From Armatimonadota bacterium (GTDB lineage Bacteria; Cloacimonadota; Cloacimonadia; Cloacimonadales; TCS61): a stretch of 6,272 nucleotides of DNA. Positions 1 through 5,805 of this stretch are shown here, one piece after another (position 1 is the first letter of the stretch; every line of letters starts with the position of its first letter). The notes below the pieces were generated by a model. The model was not told the origin of the DNA and did not search any database. It saw only the letters and a program-made list of their open reading frames with translations. Location of the stretch: assembly GCA_030612605.1 (NCBI GenBank), contig JAUWNO010000139.1, forward strand, positions 1 through 6,272, written 5' to 3'. Both the position numbers and the translations under genes were made by a program.

Positions 1-19
1 ACAAAAAAGTCCGAAAAAT

Positions 20-44
20 CCGGCTTCGCAAAAAGCTACGCCGG
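20..44. repeat. Imperfect inverted repeat upstream of the porin gene
   Basis: CCGGC at 20-24 pairs with GCCGG at 40-44, and GC at 28-29 pairs with GC at 35-36, around an A-rich loop; positions 25-27 against 37-39 pair only in part. It ends just before the Shine-Dalgarno at 48-55. There is no following T-run, so it is unlikely to be an intrinsic terminator on the + strand. It looks like a short dispersed palindromic repeat; whether it recurs elsewhere in the genome cannot be seen here. Confidence 0.5.
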
Positions 45-47
45 GAT

Positions 48-55
48 AAAGGAGG
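48..55 (+). promoter_or_regulatory. Strong ribosome-binding site that fixes a GTG start
   Basis: AAAGGAGG, a near-complete complement of the 16S rRNA 3' end, lies 5 nt before the GTG at 61. This supports GTG as the true start of the porin-like gene. The next in-frame Met (residue 26) falls inside the mature protein and would lose the signal peptide. Confidence 0.85.
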
Positions 56-60
56 AAAAA

Positions 61-1122
61 GTGAGAAAAGTATTACTAATTGTAATTTTAACAATCGTTG
101 CATTTAGTATTTTGAATGCAGAAACAAAATTGAAAATGGAATTGTGGAATCGTTGGACGTATCAAACGATCGATGGTGAAGTAACAAAAAATGAGATGGC
201 TCTCAAAAGAGGTTATCTTCGTCTTGAACCAAAATTCGGAAACAACATTAAAGGTCGTTTCAATGTTGATTTCTTCAGTGATGAAGACGGTCTGGACGGT
301 GCAGGCCTGAAGATCAAATATGCTTATCTTGATTTCAGCAATATACTTCCTATTAAAGATTCCAAAATTACTGTGGGATTAATGAAAACGTATTTCGGAA
401 CTATCTATGACTGGACTTATCAAACTATCGACAAAGACCCATCCGACAAATACAAGTTCGTCAGTTCAACGGATTACGGTTTTGGTATAACAGGTTATTT
501 ACCAAACGGATTTGGTACTTATGCCCTGGCTGCTTACAATGGTGAAGGTTACAAAAAAACTGCTGGAGACATCAATAAAGACCTCAACTTTGTTGCCAAC
601 CTGCGTGTAACTCCCATTGCCGGTGTTACTGTTGGTGGTTCATATATGATGAAAACCGTAAATGACAGCGAAATAGATGATGGAACAGGTACAATGATCG
701 ATAATCCCGATAGAGAAGAATATTCTATGATCGCCGGTGTTGGTAAATTTGCTTTCGGTCCTATCAGTCTGCTGGCTCAATACCTGATGAAAGACAAAGA
801 TAAACCGAATGAGGATGGTTACGAAAAAGTAAATACTACTGTCATTTCCTTATTGCCGGTTTTCAAAGTTAATAACAACTTCGATATTCTGGCTCGTTAC
901 GACATTTACGATCCTGATACGGACACTGATGACGATGGATATAACACGATTGTTGCTGGTTTCAATTATCACATTATGAGAGATGCAAAAAACAATCCGA
1001 AATTATTCGTCCAAACCAACTATCAGATGAAACAATATGAAGCCGAAGATTCTGATGATGTAAATGAACTTATGGTGCAGCTTCGCTGGATATTCTCTGA
1101 AACAATTAATAAAGGTAAATAA
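61..1122 (+). CDS. Outer-membrane porin, phosphate-selective porin O/P-like
   Basis: Probable beta-barrel porin for anion (perhaps phosphate) entry through the outer membrane. Seen: 353 residues; a signal peptide (Lys at 3, hydrophobic 4-18, likely cleavage after Asn-Ala at 19-20); then alternating polar/hydrophobic segments typical of beta strands. Motif-like stretches match the OprO/OprP style: RGYLRLEPKFG (50-60) and VGLMKTYFG (105-113), followed by a late strand pair DDGYNTIVAGFNYH (291-304). The last strand is near 336-345, but the protein ends in a 9-10 residue polar tail rather than the usual terminal aromatic residue. An Asp-rich turn at 284-292 could bind a divalent cation. Its place directly before pstS1, on the same strand with a 74-bp gap, suggests a role in phosphate uptake. 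The acidic loops do not themselves argue for phosphate selectivity, so the substrate is inferred from context. GTG start chosen from the ribosome-binding site and signal peptide. Confidence 0.72.
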   Translation: MRKVLLIVILTIVAFSILNAETKLKMELWNRWTYQTIDGEVTKNEMALKRGYLRLEPKFGNNIKGRFNVDFFSDEDGLDGAGLKIKYAYLDFSNILPIKDSKITVGLMKTYFGTIYDWTYQTIDKDPSDKYKFVSSTDYGFGITGYLPNGFGTYALAAYNGEGYKKTAGDINKDLNFVANLRVTPIAGVTVGGSYMMKTVNDSEIDDGTGTMIDNPDREEYSMIAGVGKFAFGPISLLAQYLMKDKDKPNEDGYEKVNTTVISLLPVFKVNNNFDILARYDIYDPDTDTDDDGYNTIVAGFNYHIMRDAKNNPKLFVQTNYQMKQYEAEDSDDVNELMVQLRWIFSETINKGK

Positions 1123-1128
1123 ATAATA

Positions 1129-1180
1129 TGGAGTAAAACAACCGTGTTGTTTTTTGCATTAACACGGTTAATGCACTCCA
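1129..1180 (+). promoter_or_regulatory. Leader with two mutually exclusive hairpins before pstS1
   Basis: Hairpin A pairs AACCGTGTT (1140-1148) with AACACGGTT (1161-1169), 9 bp, 12-nt loop. Outside it TGGAGT (1129-1134) can pair with ACTCCA (1175-1180). Hairpin B pairs TGCATTAA (1155-1162) with TTAATGCA (1168-1175), 8 bp, 5-nt loop. A and B share 1161-1162 and 1168-1169, so they cannot coexist. No T-run follows either, so neither looks like a plain terminator. The Shine-Dalgarno of pstS1 (AAGGAG, 1186-1191) lies just downstream. Possible roles are an RNA switch, an mRNA-stabilising structure, or, as DNA, a dyad operator at 1155-1175. The pairing is seen; the roles are inference. Confidence 0.5.
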
Positions 1181-1196
1181 AAAAAAAGGAGAAAAA

Positions 1197-2009
1197 ATGA
1201 AAAAATTTGTTATTTTACTCACCCTTTTTGCACTCATCGCAGTTCCGGTGTTGGCAAAAAAAGGAAACAAGATAACCATTGCCGGATCAACCACTGTACT
1301 TCCCATCGCACAGGCAACTGCAGAAGTTTTTATGAATAACAATCCTGAGATCAATATATCTGTTCGTGGAGGTGGCTCAAGTGTGGGAATAGCTGCAATT
1401 ATGGCAGGAACGGTCGATATTGGAAATGCTTCACGGCATATTAAAGCAAAAGAACTTGCATCTGCTCGTGAACAGGGGATCAATCCTTACGAAAATATTG
1501 TAGCAAACGACGGGATCGTTATTGTAATCCACAAAGACAATAACGTAAAAGATCTTACATTGGAACAGGTTAAGGACATCTATACCGGCAAGATCAGCAA
1601 CTGGAAAGAGGTTGGAGGTCCCAGCTTGCCGATAGTTGTAATTTCTCGTGATGTATCTTCCGGCACCTTTGAAGTCTTTAATAACATAGTTCTGAATAAT
1701 GCAAAATGCATCAGCGGGGCTTTGATGCTGGCTTCCAATAATGCAGTAGTTACCACTATTGCTACCACACCGGGAGCAATCGGTTATGCAGGTCTGGGTT
1801 ACTTGAACGAAACAGTTAATGCTGTTAAGATCGATAGAGTTATGCCTTCCAAAAAGACCATCCAGAATGGTTCTTATCCTATTGCACGCACATTGCATAT
1901 GTACACAAATGGTGCTCCCAGGGGTTTGGCAAAAAGATATATCGATTTCATTCTTTCTGCAGAAGGACAGAAAATAGTTGAGGAACAGGGATTCATTAGT
2001 GTTGAATAA
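1197..2009 (+). CDS. pstS: Periplasmic phosphate-binding protein PstS, secreted form
   Basis: Substrate-binding protein that captures phosphate in the periplasm for the PstCAB ABC transporter. Seen: 270 residues, a short PstS of the type with a fully conserved core; signal peptide MKKFVILLTL... with a type I cleavage site after VLA (18-20) and no lipobox Cys, so it should be soluble. Ligand-loop motifs are in family order: AGSTT (29-33), GGGSS (58-62), DIGNASR (74-80) and SRDVSSGTFE (150-159), with the Arg, Ser, Gly and Thr expected to hold phosphate oxygens. Further family signatures are NNAVV (181-185), TPGAIGY (191-197) and EGQKIVEEQG (256-265) near the end. Shine-Dalgarno AAGGAG (1186-1191) sits 5 nt before the ATG. 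A strong hairpin with a T-tract follows the stop, which would raise the amount of this message relative to the membrane genes. The downstream gene at 2109 is a paralogue. Confidence 0.95.
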   Translation: MKKFVILLTLFALIAVPVLAKKGNKITIAGSTTVLPIAQATAEVFMNNNPEINISVRGGGSSVGIAAIMAGTVDIGNASRHIKAKELASAREQGINPYENIVANDGIVIVIHKDNNVKDLTLEQVKDIYTGKISNWKEVGGPSLPIVVISRDVSSGTFEVFNNIVLNNAKCISGALMLASNNAVVTTIATTPGAIGYAGLGYLNETVNAVKIDRVMPSKKTIQNGSYPIARTLHMYTNGAPRGLAKRYIDFILSAEGQKIVEEQGFISVE

Positions 2010-2018
2010 TTTTATTAC

Positions 2019-2053
2019 AAACTTCCGAAGTTTTTGAAACTTCGGAAGTTTTT
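2019..2053 (+). terminator. Intrinsic terminator-like hairpin after pstS1
   Basis: Perfect 15-bp inverted repeat: 2019-2033 (AAACTTCCGAAGTTT) pairs with 2037-2051 (AAACTTCGGAAGTTT) around the 3-nt loop TTG, and the 3' arm runs into five T residues (2049-2053). It starts 9 nt after the pstS1 stop. The arms begin in A and end in T, so the stem is nearly symmetric and could act on both strands. Since pstC, pstA and pstB lie downstream with no obvious strong promoter, partial termination or mRNA 3'-end protection is more likely than a complete stop. Confidence 0.75.
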
Positions 2054-2059
2054 AATCTT

Positions 2060-2083
2060 GTTACCAAGCCCCAGATTGGGAAC
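2060..2083. repeat. Small imperfect palindrome upstream of pstS2
   Basis: GTTACCAA (2060-2067) pairs with TTGGGAAC (2076-2083) with one mismatch, around an 8-nt loop GCCCCAGA. It lies between the terminator-like hairpin and the pstS2 ribosome-binding site (AAAGGA, 2098-2103). The shape resembles GTTACCAAG...CTTGG-type dispersed repeats known from several bacterial genomes, from memory; copy number here is unknown. Confidence 0.4.
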
Positions 2084-2108
2084 ATTCATTCCAAAATAAA
2101 GGATTAAA

Positions 2109-2936
2109 ATGAAATCATTCAAAATACTGGTTTTGCTCATTATCGGTTGTGTGATGCTTAATTTCATCGCAGCCTGCGTGCAGAAAACCAATCGGATAAA
2201 TACTGCCGGTTCTACAACTATTCTTCCCATTGTTCAGGCAGCAGCAGAAGTTTATATGCAGAAGAATCCGAAGATCAATATTTCTGTACGCGGTGGCGGA
2301 ACCGGGATCGGCATTAAATCTATGATCAATGAAACTATCGATATCGGCAATGCATCCAGGAAGATCAATAAGCGTGAATCTGACCTGATAGATAAAAAAA
2401 ATCTCATCGAAACAGCCATTGCCAGAGATGCTATCTCTATCGTTATTCACAAAGACAACCCTATCGTTGAATTAACTTTAAAACAGCTTAAAAAGATATA
2501 TTCAGGAGATATCAATAACTGGAGATCAGTTGGTGGAAATGACAAGAAGATCATCGTAATTTCCAGGGATATTTCTTCCGGATCTTTTGAAGTGTTTAAC
2601 GAAGTTGTACTGGATAGTACAATGGTTAAAAACGATGCGATGAAGCTTTCATCCAATAATGCAGTAGCAACCGCAGTTAGTTACACGCCCGGTGCTATCG
2701 GGTATATCGGATTGGGTTATGTGAGAAACGAACTTAAAGTGCTGAAAATAGATGGAGTGCTTCCCACCTGCAAAACAGCAATGAACAATGAATATAAATT
2801 AACCAGATTTTTATATATGTATACAACAGATACACCGAAGAAGCTGGCTCAGGATTTCATCGATTTTATCCTTTCGCAAGAAGGACAGAAAATCGTGGAA
2901 GAACAGGGATATGTGAGGATAAAATGTTTCGAGTAG
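2109..2936 (+). CDS. pstS: Phosphate-binding lipoprotein PstS, second paralogue
   Basis: Second PstS-type binding protein, clearly a paralogue of the one at 1197: long identical blocks such as INISVRGGG, DIGNASR, VIHKDN, TPGAIGY and EGQKIVEEQG. Unlike that protein it carries a lipobox, IAAC with Cys at 23, after a hydrophobic stretch (5-20), so it is probably lipid-anchored. Ligand loops: AGSTT (33-37), GGGTG (62-66), DIGNASR (78-84), SRDISSGSFE (152-161). Two conservative changes stand out: Ser to Thr after GGG, and Thr to Ser after SSG, both at expected phosphate contacts; these may shift affinity. 275 residues. ATG preceded by AAAGGA (2098-2103, 5-nt spacer). The protein should end near EEQGYVRI; the last residues KCFE are encoded where a palindromic repeat begins. 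Role as the anchored partner of the secreted PstS is inference. Confidence 0.93.
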   Translation: MKSFKILVLLIIGCVMLNFIAACVQKTNRINTAGSTTILPIVQAAAEVYMQKNPKINISVRGGGTGIGIKSMINETIDIGNASRKINKRESDLIDKKNLIETAIARDAISIVIHKDNPIVELTLKQLKKIYSGDINNWRSVGGNDKKIIVISRDISSGSFEVFNEVVLDSTMVKNDAMKLSSNNAVATAVSYTPGAIGYIGLGYVRNELKVLKIDGVLPTCKTAMNNEYKLTRFLYMYTTDTPKKLAQDFIDFILSQEGQKIVEEQGYVRIKCFE

Positions 2937-2998
2937 TAAGGAGTTTGCGACGACGACTCGAGGTAACGTCACTTCGACTCGACGTACCTTTCGAGTCG
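2927..2998. repeat. Palindromic repeat covering the pstS2 3' end
   Basis: The octamer CGACTCGA occurs at 2954-2961 and 2975-2982 and inverted (TCGAGTCG) at 2991-2998. The first and third copies form an 8-bp stem, extended inward by GGTA (2962-2965) with TACC (2985-2988) and CGTC (2967-2970) with GACG (2981-2984), one base bulged. TTTCGAGT is repeated directly at 2927-2934 and 2989-2996, as if marking the element's ends. The stretch is richer in GC and CpG than its surroundings. Its left end encodes the last residues and TAG stop of pstS2; its right end abuts the pstC ribosome-binding site. It is probably a short dispersed element, and may also act as a processing or stability hairpin between pstS2 and pstC. 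Confidence 0.6.
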
Positions 2999-3000
2999 AA

Positions 3001-3036
3001 AAAGGATAAATAGTGAATAAATTCAAGGAGAGAATG
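3001..3036 (+). promoter_or_regulatory. Two candidate translation starts for pstC
   Basis: AAAGGA (3001-3006) lies 6 nt before the GTG at 3013. A second, in-frame candidate is ATG at 3034 with AAGGAG (3025-3030) only 3 nt upstream, a tight spacing. The GTG start is preferred because of its normal spacing, but a start 7 codons later would leave the first membrane segment intact. Confidence 0.55.
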
Positions 3037-3879
3037 TTCAAAGGGATCACTTATACTGCTTCATTATTTACTATTATTGTTCTCTTTGGCATTATTGCAA
3101 CTTTGTTTTCAGAAGGCTTACCGATCCTGAAGCACGTGAATATAAAAGATTTCTTAACAAGTCCAAACTGGCATCCTACACACTTCCCTGCCGATTTTGG
3201 AATTCTTTCACTCATTGTTGGTTCGCTGGTGGTAACTGCTGGAGCTCTGATCATCGCAATTCCGTTGGGTTTGGGTTCTGCCATTTATATATCGGAAATT
3301 GCCGGAACCCGTTCAAAGGAGATAATCAAACCCATTATCGAACTTCTGGCAGGAATTCCATCCGTTGTTTACGGTCTATTTGGAATGGCATTTCTCTCCC
3401 CGTTCCTGATAAAAGTTTTTGGAATTCCCACAGGATTGAATGCCTTTTCTGCTTCGATCGTTCTGGGGGTGATGGTGGTTCCCATAATATCCAGTATGAG
3501 CGAGGATGCACTTTCCACAGTTCCCAGAAACTTGCGGGAAGCTTCTTTTGCATTGGGAGCTACCAGGTGGGAAACTATAGTTCAAATTGTTTTACCGGCA
3601 GCTCGTTCTGGGGTTGTTGGCAGTATTATGCTGGGTTTTGGCAGAGCAATCGGAGAGACAATGGTAGTGATAATGATAGCCGGTGGTGCTGCTCAAATTC
3701 CCAAAAGTATATTTCAGCCGGTACGCCCGATGACAGCAGCTATTGCTTCCGAAATGGGAGAAACCGTTATCGGCAGTCCGCATTTTCACGCTCTTTTTGG
3801 AATTGCAATCGTATTGTTTTTCATTACATTTATTACAAATTTGATAACAGAATTCGTATTCCTGAAGAAAAGGAAATAA
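3013..3879 (+). CDS. pstC: Phosphate ABC transporter permease PstC
   Basis: Inner-membrane permease that, with PstA, forms the phosphate channel of the Pst importer. Seen: 288 residues with about six hydrophobic segments (roughly 12-33, 63-93, 106-135, 144-162, 200-224 and 259-283). The EAA coupling loop that docks on PstB is clear: EASFALGATRWETIVQIVLP, Glu at 176, Gly at 182, Leu-Pro at 194-195. GRAIGETM (210-217) and LLAGIPSVVYGLFG (111-124) are strongly typical of Pst permeases. PstC rather than PstA is chosen from gene order, the GRAIGETMVV motif and the long first periplasmic loop (SPNWHPTHFPADFGI). It is followed by pstA after a single base. Start uncertain by 7 codons (GTG 3013 or ATG 3034). 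Confidence 0.95.
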   Translation: MNKFKERMFKGITYTASLFTIIVLFGIIATLFSEGLPILKHVNIKDFLTSPNWHPTHFPADFGILSLIVGSLVVTAGALIIAIPLGLGSAIYISEIAGTRSKEIIKPIIELLAGIPSVVYGLFGMAFLSPFLIKVFGIPTGLNAFSASIVLGVMVVPIISSMSEDALSTVPRNLREASFALGATRWETIVQIVLPAARSGVVGSIMLGFGRAIGETMVVIMIAGGAAQIPKSIFQPVRPMTAAIASEMGETVIGSPHFHALFGIAIVLFFITFITNLITEFVFLKKRK

Positions 3880-3880
3880 A

Positions 3881-4735
3881 ATGACAAAGAGAGAATTAAA
3901 GCAGTTTCTCGGAGTAAACGCCCTGAGATTTTTCATAGCAGTTACAGCCATATTCCTGATTCTTTTCCTGTATGTAATAATCTCTAAAGGCGGCAAGATG
4001 ATCTCCTGGTCATTCCTGACTGAATCTCCAAAAAAATATATGACAGAAGGCGGAATATTTCCTGCTATTGTGGGAACGTTCTGGCTCACCATCATCTCGA
4101 TCGGGATTTCGCTACCGCTGGGAGTTTTCACCGCCATTTATATGGTCAGTTATGGAAAACCTGCCTGGTTCGTGAGATCTGTCCGAATAGCCATCAACAC
4201 ACTTGCCGGTGTGCCATCCATTATTTATGGATTGTTCGGTCTTACAGTATTTGTGCAATTAATGAAACTCGATGTTTCCATTCTTGCAGGTTCGCTTACT
4301 TTGGCGATCCTGGCGCTTCCGGTTATGATCAATGCCAGTGAAGAAGCGTTACGAAGTGTCCCACAGGATTTCAGGGAAGCTTCTCTGGCTCTGGGTGCTA
4401 CAGAAAGGCAAACTATCCTGCGAGTTCTTCTTCCCACTGCTCTTCCCAATATTCTCACGGGAACCATCATCAGCATCGGTCGTGTGGCAGGTGAAACAGC
4501 TCCGATCCTGTTCACAGCCGCTACTTTCTATACTCGCAGATTACCTACATCCGTGATGGATGAAGTGATGGTACTTCCCTATCATATTTATGCTCTGATG
4601 ACGGAAGGAGCACACGCTGATAAACAGGTTCCCATCGCTTATGGAACTGCTGTTGTTTTGCTTGCGCTGGTTCTGCTGGTAAGCACTATCGCAATAATAA
4701 TTCGATATAATATAAGGAAAAAAAGAAAATGGTAA
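3881..4735 (+). CDS. pstA: Phosphate ABC transporter permease PstA
   Basis: Second inner-membrane permease of the Pst importer, partner of PstC. Seen: 284 residues; hydrophobic segments at about 16-35, 60-90, 104-127, 134-151, 188-213 and 252-275; a positively charged C-terminus (RKKRKW). The EAA loop is EASLALGATERQTILRVLLP, Glu at 166, Gly at 172, Leu-Pro at 184-185. LAGVPSIIYGLFG (108-120) and GRVAGETAPILFTA (200-213) are PstA signatures, the latter distinguishing it from PstC. The segment FYTRRLPTSVMDEVMVLPYHIYALMTEG after it is also typical. The ATG begins one base after the pstC stop, with AGGAAA inside the end of pstC as a weak ribosome-binding site, so translational coupling is likely. 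Its last 7 bases overlap pstB. Confidence 0.96.
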   Translation: MTKRELKQFLGVNALRFFIAVTAIFLILFLYVIISKGGKMISWSFLTESPKKYMTEGGIFPAIVGTFWLTIISIGISLPLGVFTAIYMVSYGKPAWFVRSVRIAINTLAGVPSIIYGLFGLTVFVQLMKLDVSILAGSLTLAILALPVMINASEEALRSVPQDFREASLALGATERQTILRVLLPTALPNILTGTIISIGRVAGETAPILFTAATFYTRRLPTSVMDEVMVLPYHIYALMTEGAHADKQVPIAYGTAVVLLALVLLVSTIAIIIRYNIRKKRKW

Positions 4736-5484
4736 ATACACATATCAGAACCGAAAACCTAAATTTATGGTTTTCGGAGAATCACGTTCTTCAGGATGTG
4801 AACATCCCCATCTATGATAAAAAGATCACCGCTTTAATCGGACCTTCCGGCTGCGGAAAATCTACACTTCTTCGGTGCTTCAATCGTATGAACGACCTGA
4901 TCCCGGAAGCAAAGATAAAAGGGAAAGTTTTTTTGAATGAACAGAATATCTACGAATCCAGAATCGATGTAACACAGGTTCGCACCAAAGTTGGAATGGT
5001 TTTTCAACGCCCCAATCCATTCCCAAAATCGATCTACAATAATATTGCCTATGGTTTAAAAATTCGTGGTGAAAAAAAATCTGTGATCAACGAAACAGTG
5101 GAAAAAAGCCTGAAGGATAGTTGGTTGTGGGATGAAGTGAAGGACAGGTTGAATGAGTCTGCCTTATCACTTTCCGGTGGACAGCAGCAGCGTTTGTGCG
5201 TTGCACGTGCTTTGGCAAACAATCCGGATATTATCCTGCTGGATGAACCTACATCTGCTCTCGATCCGCAATCCACAGCAAAAATAGAAGAGCTGTGTAC
5301 AGAATTGAAGAATAAAGTTACCATTCTCATAGTAACTCACAACATTGCTCAAGCAGGTAGAATTTCAGATTACACTGCTTTTATGTACCTTGGTGATATG
5401 GTAGAATTCGGAGAAACAAAAAAGATGTTCACCGTTCCCAAAGACAAACGGACCGAAGCCTATCTGAGCGGTGTGTTTGGATAA
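4729..5484 (+). CDS. pstB: Phosphate ABC transporter ATP-binding protein PstB
   Basis: Cytoplasmic ATPase that powers PstCA. All ABC motifs are intact: Walker A GPSGCGKST (38-46), Q-loop Gln at 93 in VFQRPNPFP, signature LSGGQQQR (148-155), Walker B IILLDEPTSALDP (168-180) with the catalytic Glu, and the switch His at 204 in VTHN. LRCFNRMNDL (48-57) and the ending TEAYLSGVFG are specific to PstB among ABC ATPases. Length 251 is normal. ATG overlaps the last 7 bases of pstA (tgg-taa region), so the two are translationally coupled; the ribosome-binding site is the weak AAGGAAAAAAAG run inside pstA. In many genomes phoU follows directly; here a 321-bp gap without a gene follows instead. Confidence 0.98.
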   Translation: MVNTHIRTENLNLWFSENHVLQDVNIPIYDKKITALIGPSGCGKSTLLRCFNRMNDLIPEAKIKGKVFLNEQNIYESRIDVTQVRTKVGMVFQRPNPFPKSIYNNIAYGLKIRGEKKSVINETVEKSLKDSWLWDEVKDRLNESALSLSGGQQQRLCVARALANNPDIILLDEPTSALDPQSTAKIEELCTELKNKVTILIVTHNIAQAGRISDYTAFMYLGDMVEFGETKKMFTVPKDKRTEAYLSGVFG

Positions 5485-5492
5485 ATCTGCCC

Positions 5493-5520
5493 ACGAAATA
5501 CGCGAAATAACGCGAAAAGA
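5493..5520. repeat. Short degenerate tandem repeat after pstB
   Basis: Three successive copies of a roughly 10-bp unit: ACGAAATA, CGCGAAATAA, CGCGAAAAGA. The pattern resembles ACGAAAT-type dispersed repeats found next to the GACGCAGATGAACGC-type element that follows, suggesting both belong to one repeat cluster. It begins 9 nt after the pstB stop. Confidence 0.45.
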
Positions 5521-5527
5521 TTAAGAA

Positions 5528-5643
5528 TTTTGACGCAGATGAACGCTGATTAATTATGAAAAATTATGAAATGAAGGTTTTGAAAAAATATTTTAATCAA
5601 TATGAATATAATCATAAAAAATCAGAATAAATTAGTGTCAAAA
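5528..5643. repeat. Foldback (inverted-repeat) element, 116 bp
   Basis: The 32-nt arms 5528-5559 and 5612-5643 are inverted copies, 23 of 32 positions matching by hand alignment. The best blocks are TTTTGAC (5528-5534) with GTCAAAA (5637-5643), and the 14-nt CTGATTAATTATGA (5546-5559) with TCATAAAAAATCAG (5612-5625), 12 of 14. The centre is AT-rich and contains a perfect two-copy 10-bp tandem (AATTATGAAA, 5552-5571). The left arm, with GACGCAGATGAACGCTGATT, has the look of a widespread non-coding repeat family. No transposase is present, so it is either a decayed MITE-like element or another palindromic repeat. Confidence 0.55.
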
Positions 5644-5663
5644 AAGAAAAGCCAGTATTAGCT

Positions 5664-5698
5664 GTGAAAAAACATAAATTGATTTTCGTGTTTTTCAC
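5664..5698. other. Bulged hairpin in the pstB-mgsA gap
   Basis: GTGAAAAAACA (5664-5674) pairs with TGTTTTTCAC (5689-5698), 10 bp with one extra A, loop about 14 nt. The stem is AT-rich and there is no T-tract immediately after, so it is at best a weak terminator for the pst transcript; the A/T-run stem would also resemble a terminator in either direction. Confidence 0.35.
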
Positions 5699-5701
5699 CT
5701 G

Positions 5702-5766
5702 CCCCGTTAAATTTTTACCACGTTGGATTTATTTTTTATCAAACGGTAGTCTTTTATTTAATGGGG
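5702..5766 (+). promoter_or_regulatory. Long imperfect hairpin in the mgsA leader
   Basis: CCCCGTTAAAT (5702-5712) pairs with ATTTAATGGGG (5756-5766), 11 bp including one G-T wobble. Inside, TACC (5716-5719) can pair with GGTA (5745-5748) and GTT (5722-5724) with AAC (5742-5744). The structure ends 25 nt before the mgsA Shine-Dalgarno. It matches no riboswitch that I recognise; it may be a repeat element or a regulatory leader. Confidence 0.4.
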
Positions 5767-5805
5767 TGTGTTTTAGCGGGCAAAAAAAATTAAGGAGAAA
5801 AGCAA

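Larger units (their letters stand above)
5485..5805. other. Gene-free 321-bp gap between pstB and mgsA
   Basis: No open frame with a ribosome-binding site or recognisable protein is seen on either strand. The left half carries short tandem repeats and a foldback element; the right half carries two hairpins and the mgsA ribosome-binding site (AAGGAG, 5792-5797). A perfect TATAAT at 5607-5612 has a TTGAAA at 5580-5585, but the 21-nt spacing is too long for a standard promoter. No remnant of phoU was recognised. Confidence 0.6.

Noticed and set aside
1123..1196. Classical Pho box (CTGTCAT direct repeats)
   Set aside because: No such repeats are found in this spacer or before pstS2; control by PhoB cannot be claimed from sequence.
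1106..1898. Minus-strand open frames opposite pstS1
   Set aside because: Low-complexity antisense translations of a conserved gene; the + strand protein explains the sequence fully.
3592..4137. Minus-strand open frame of 181 codons across the pstC-pstA junction
   Set aside because: It lies wholly opposite two well-supported genes, has Cys/Asn-rich composition typical of antisense reading, and shows no ribosome-binding site or known motif.
5580..5612. Possible promoter TTGAAA with TATAAT
   Set aside because: The -10 box is perfect but the spacing is 21 nt, and both lie in an AT-rich repeat, where such matches arise by chance.
5493..5643. CRISPR-like repetition
   Set aside because: Repeat units are about 10 bp, directly adjoining, and without spacers of regular length; no cas gene is present.
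5701..5781. Second alternative pairing of GCCC (5701-5704) with GGGC (5778-5781)
   Set aside because: Only 4 bp pair before mismatches, so it is not a convincing competitor of the 11-bp stem.
5485..5805. Remnant of phoU
   Set aside because: No PhoU-like helical motif or long open frame is seen in any frame of the gap.
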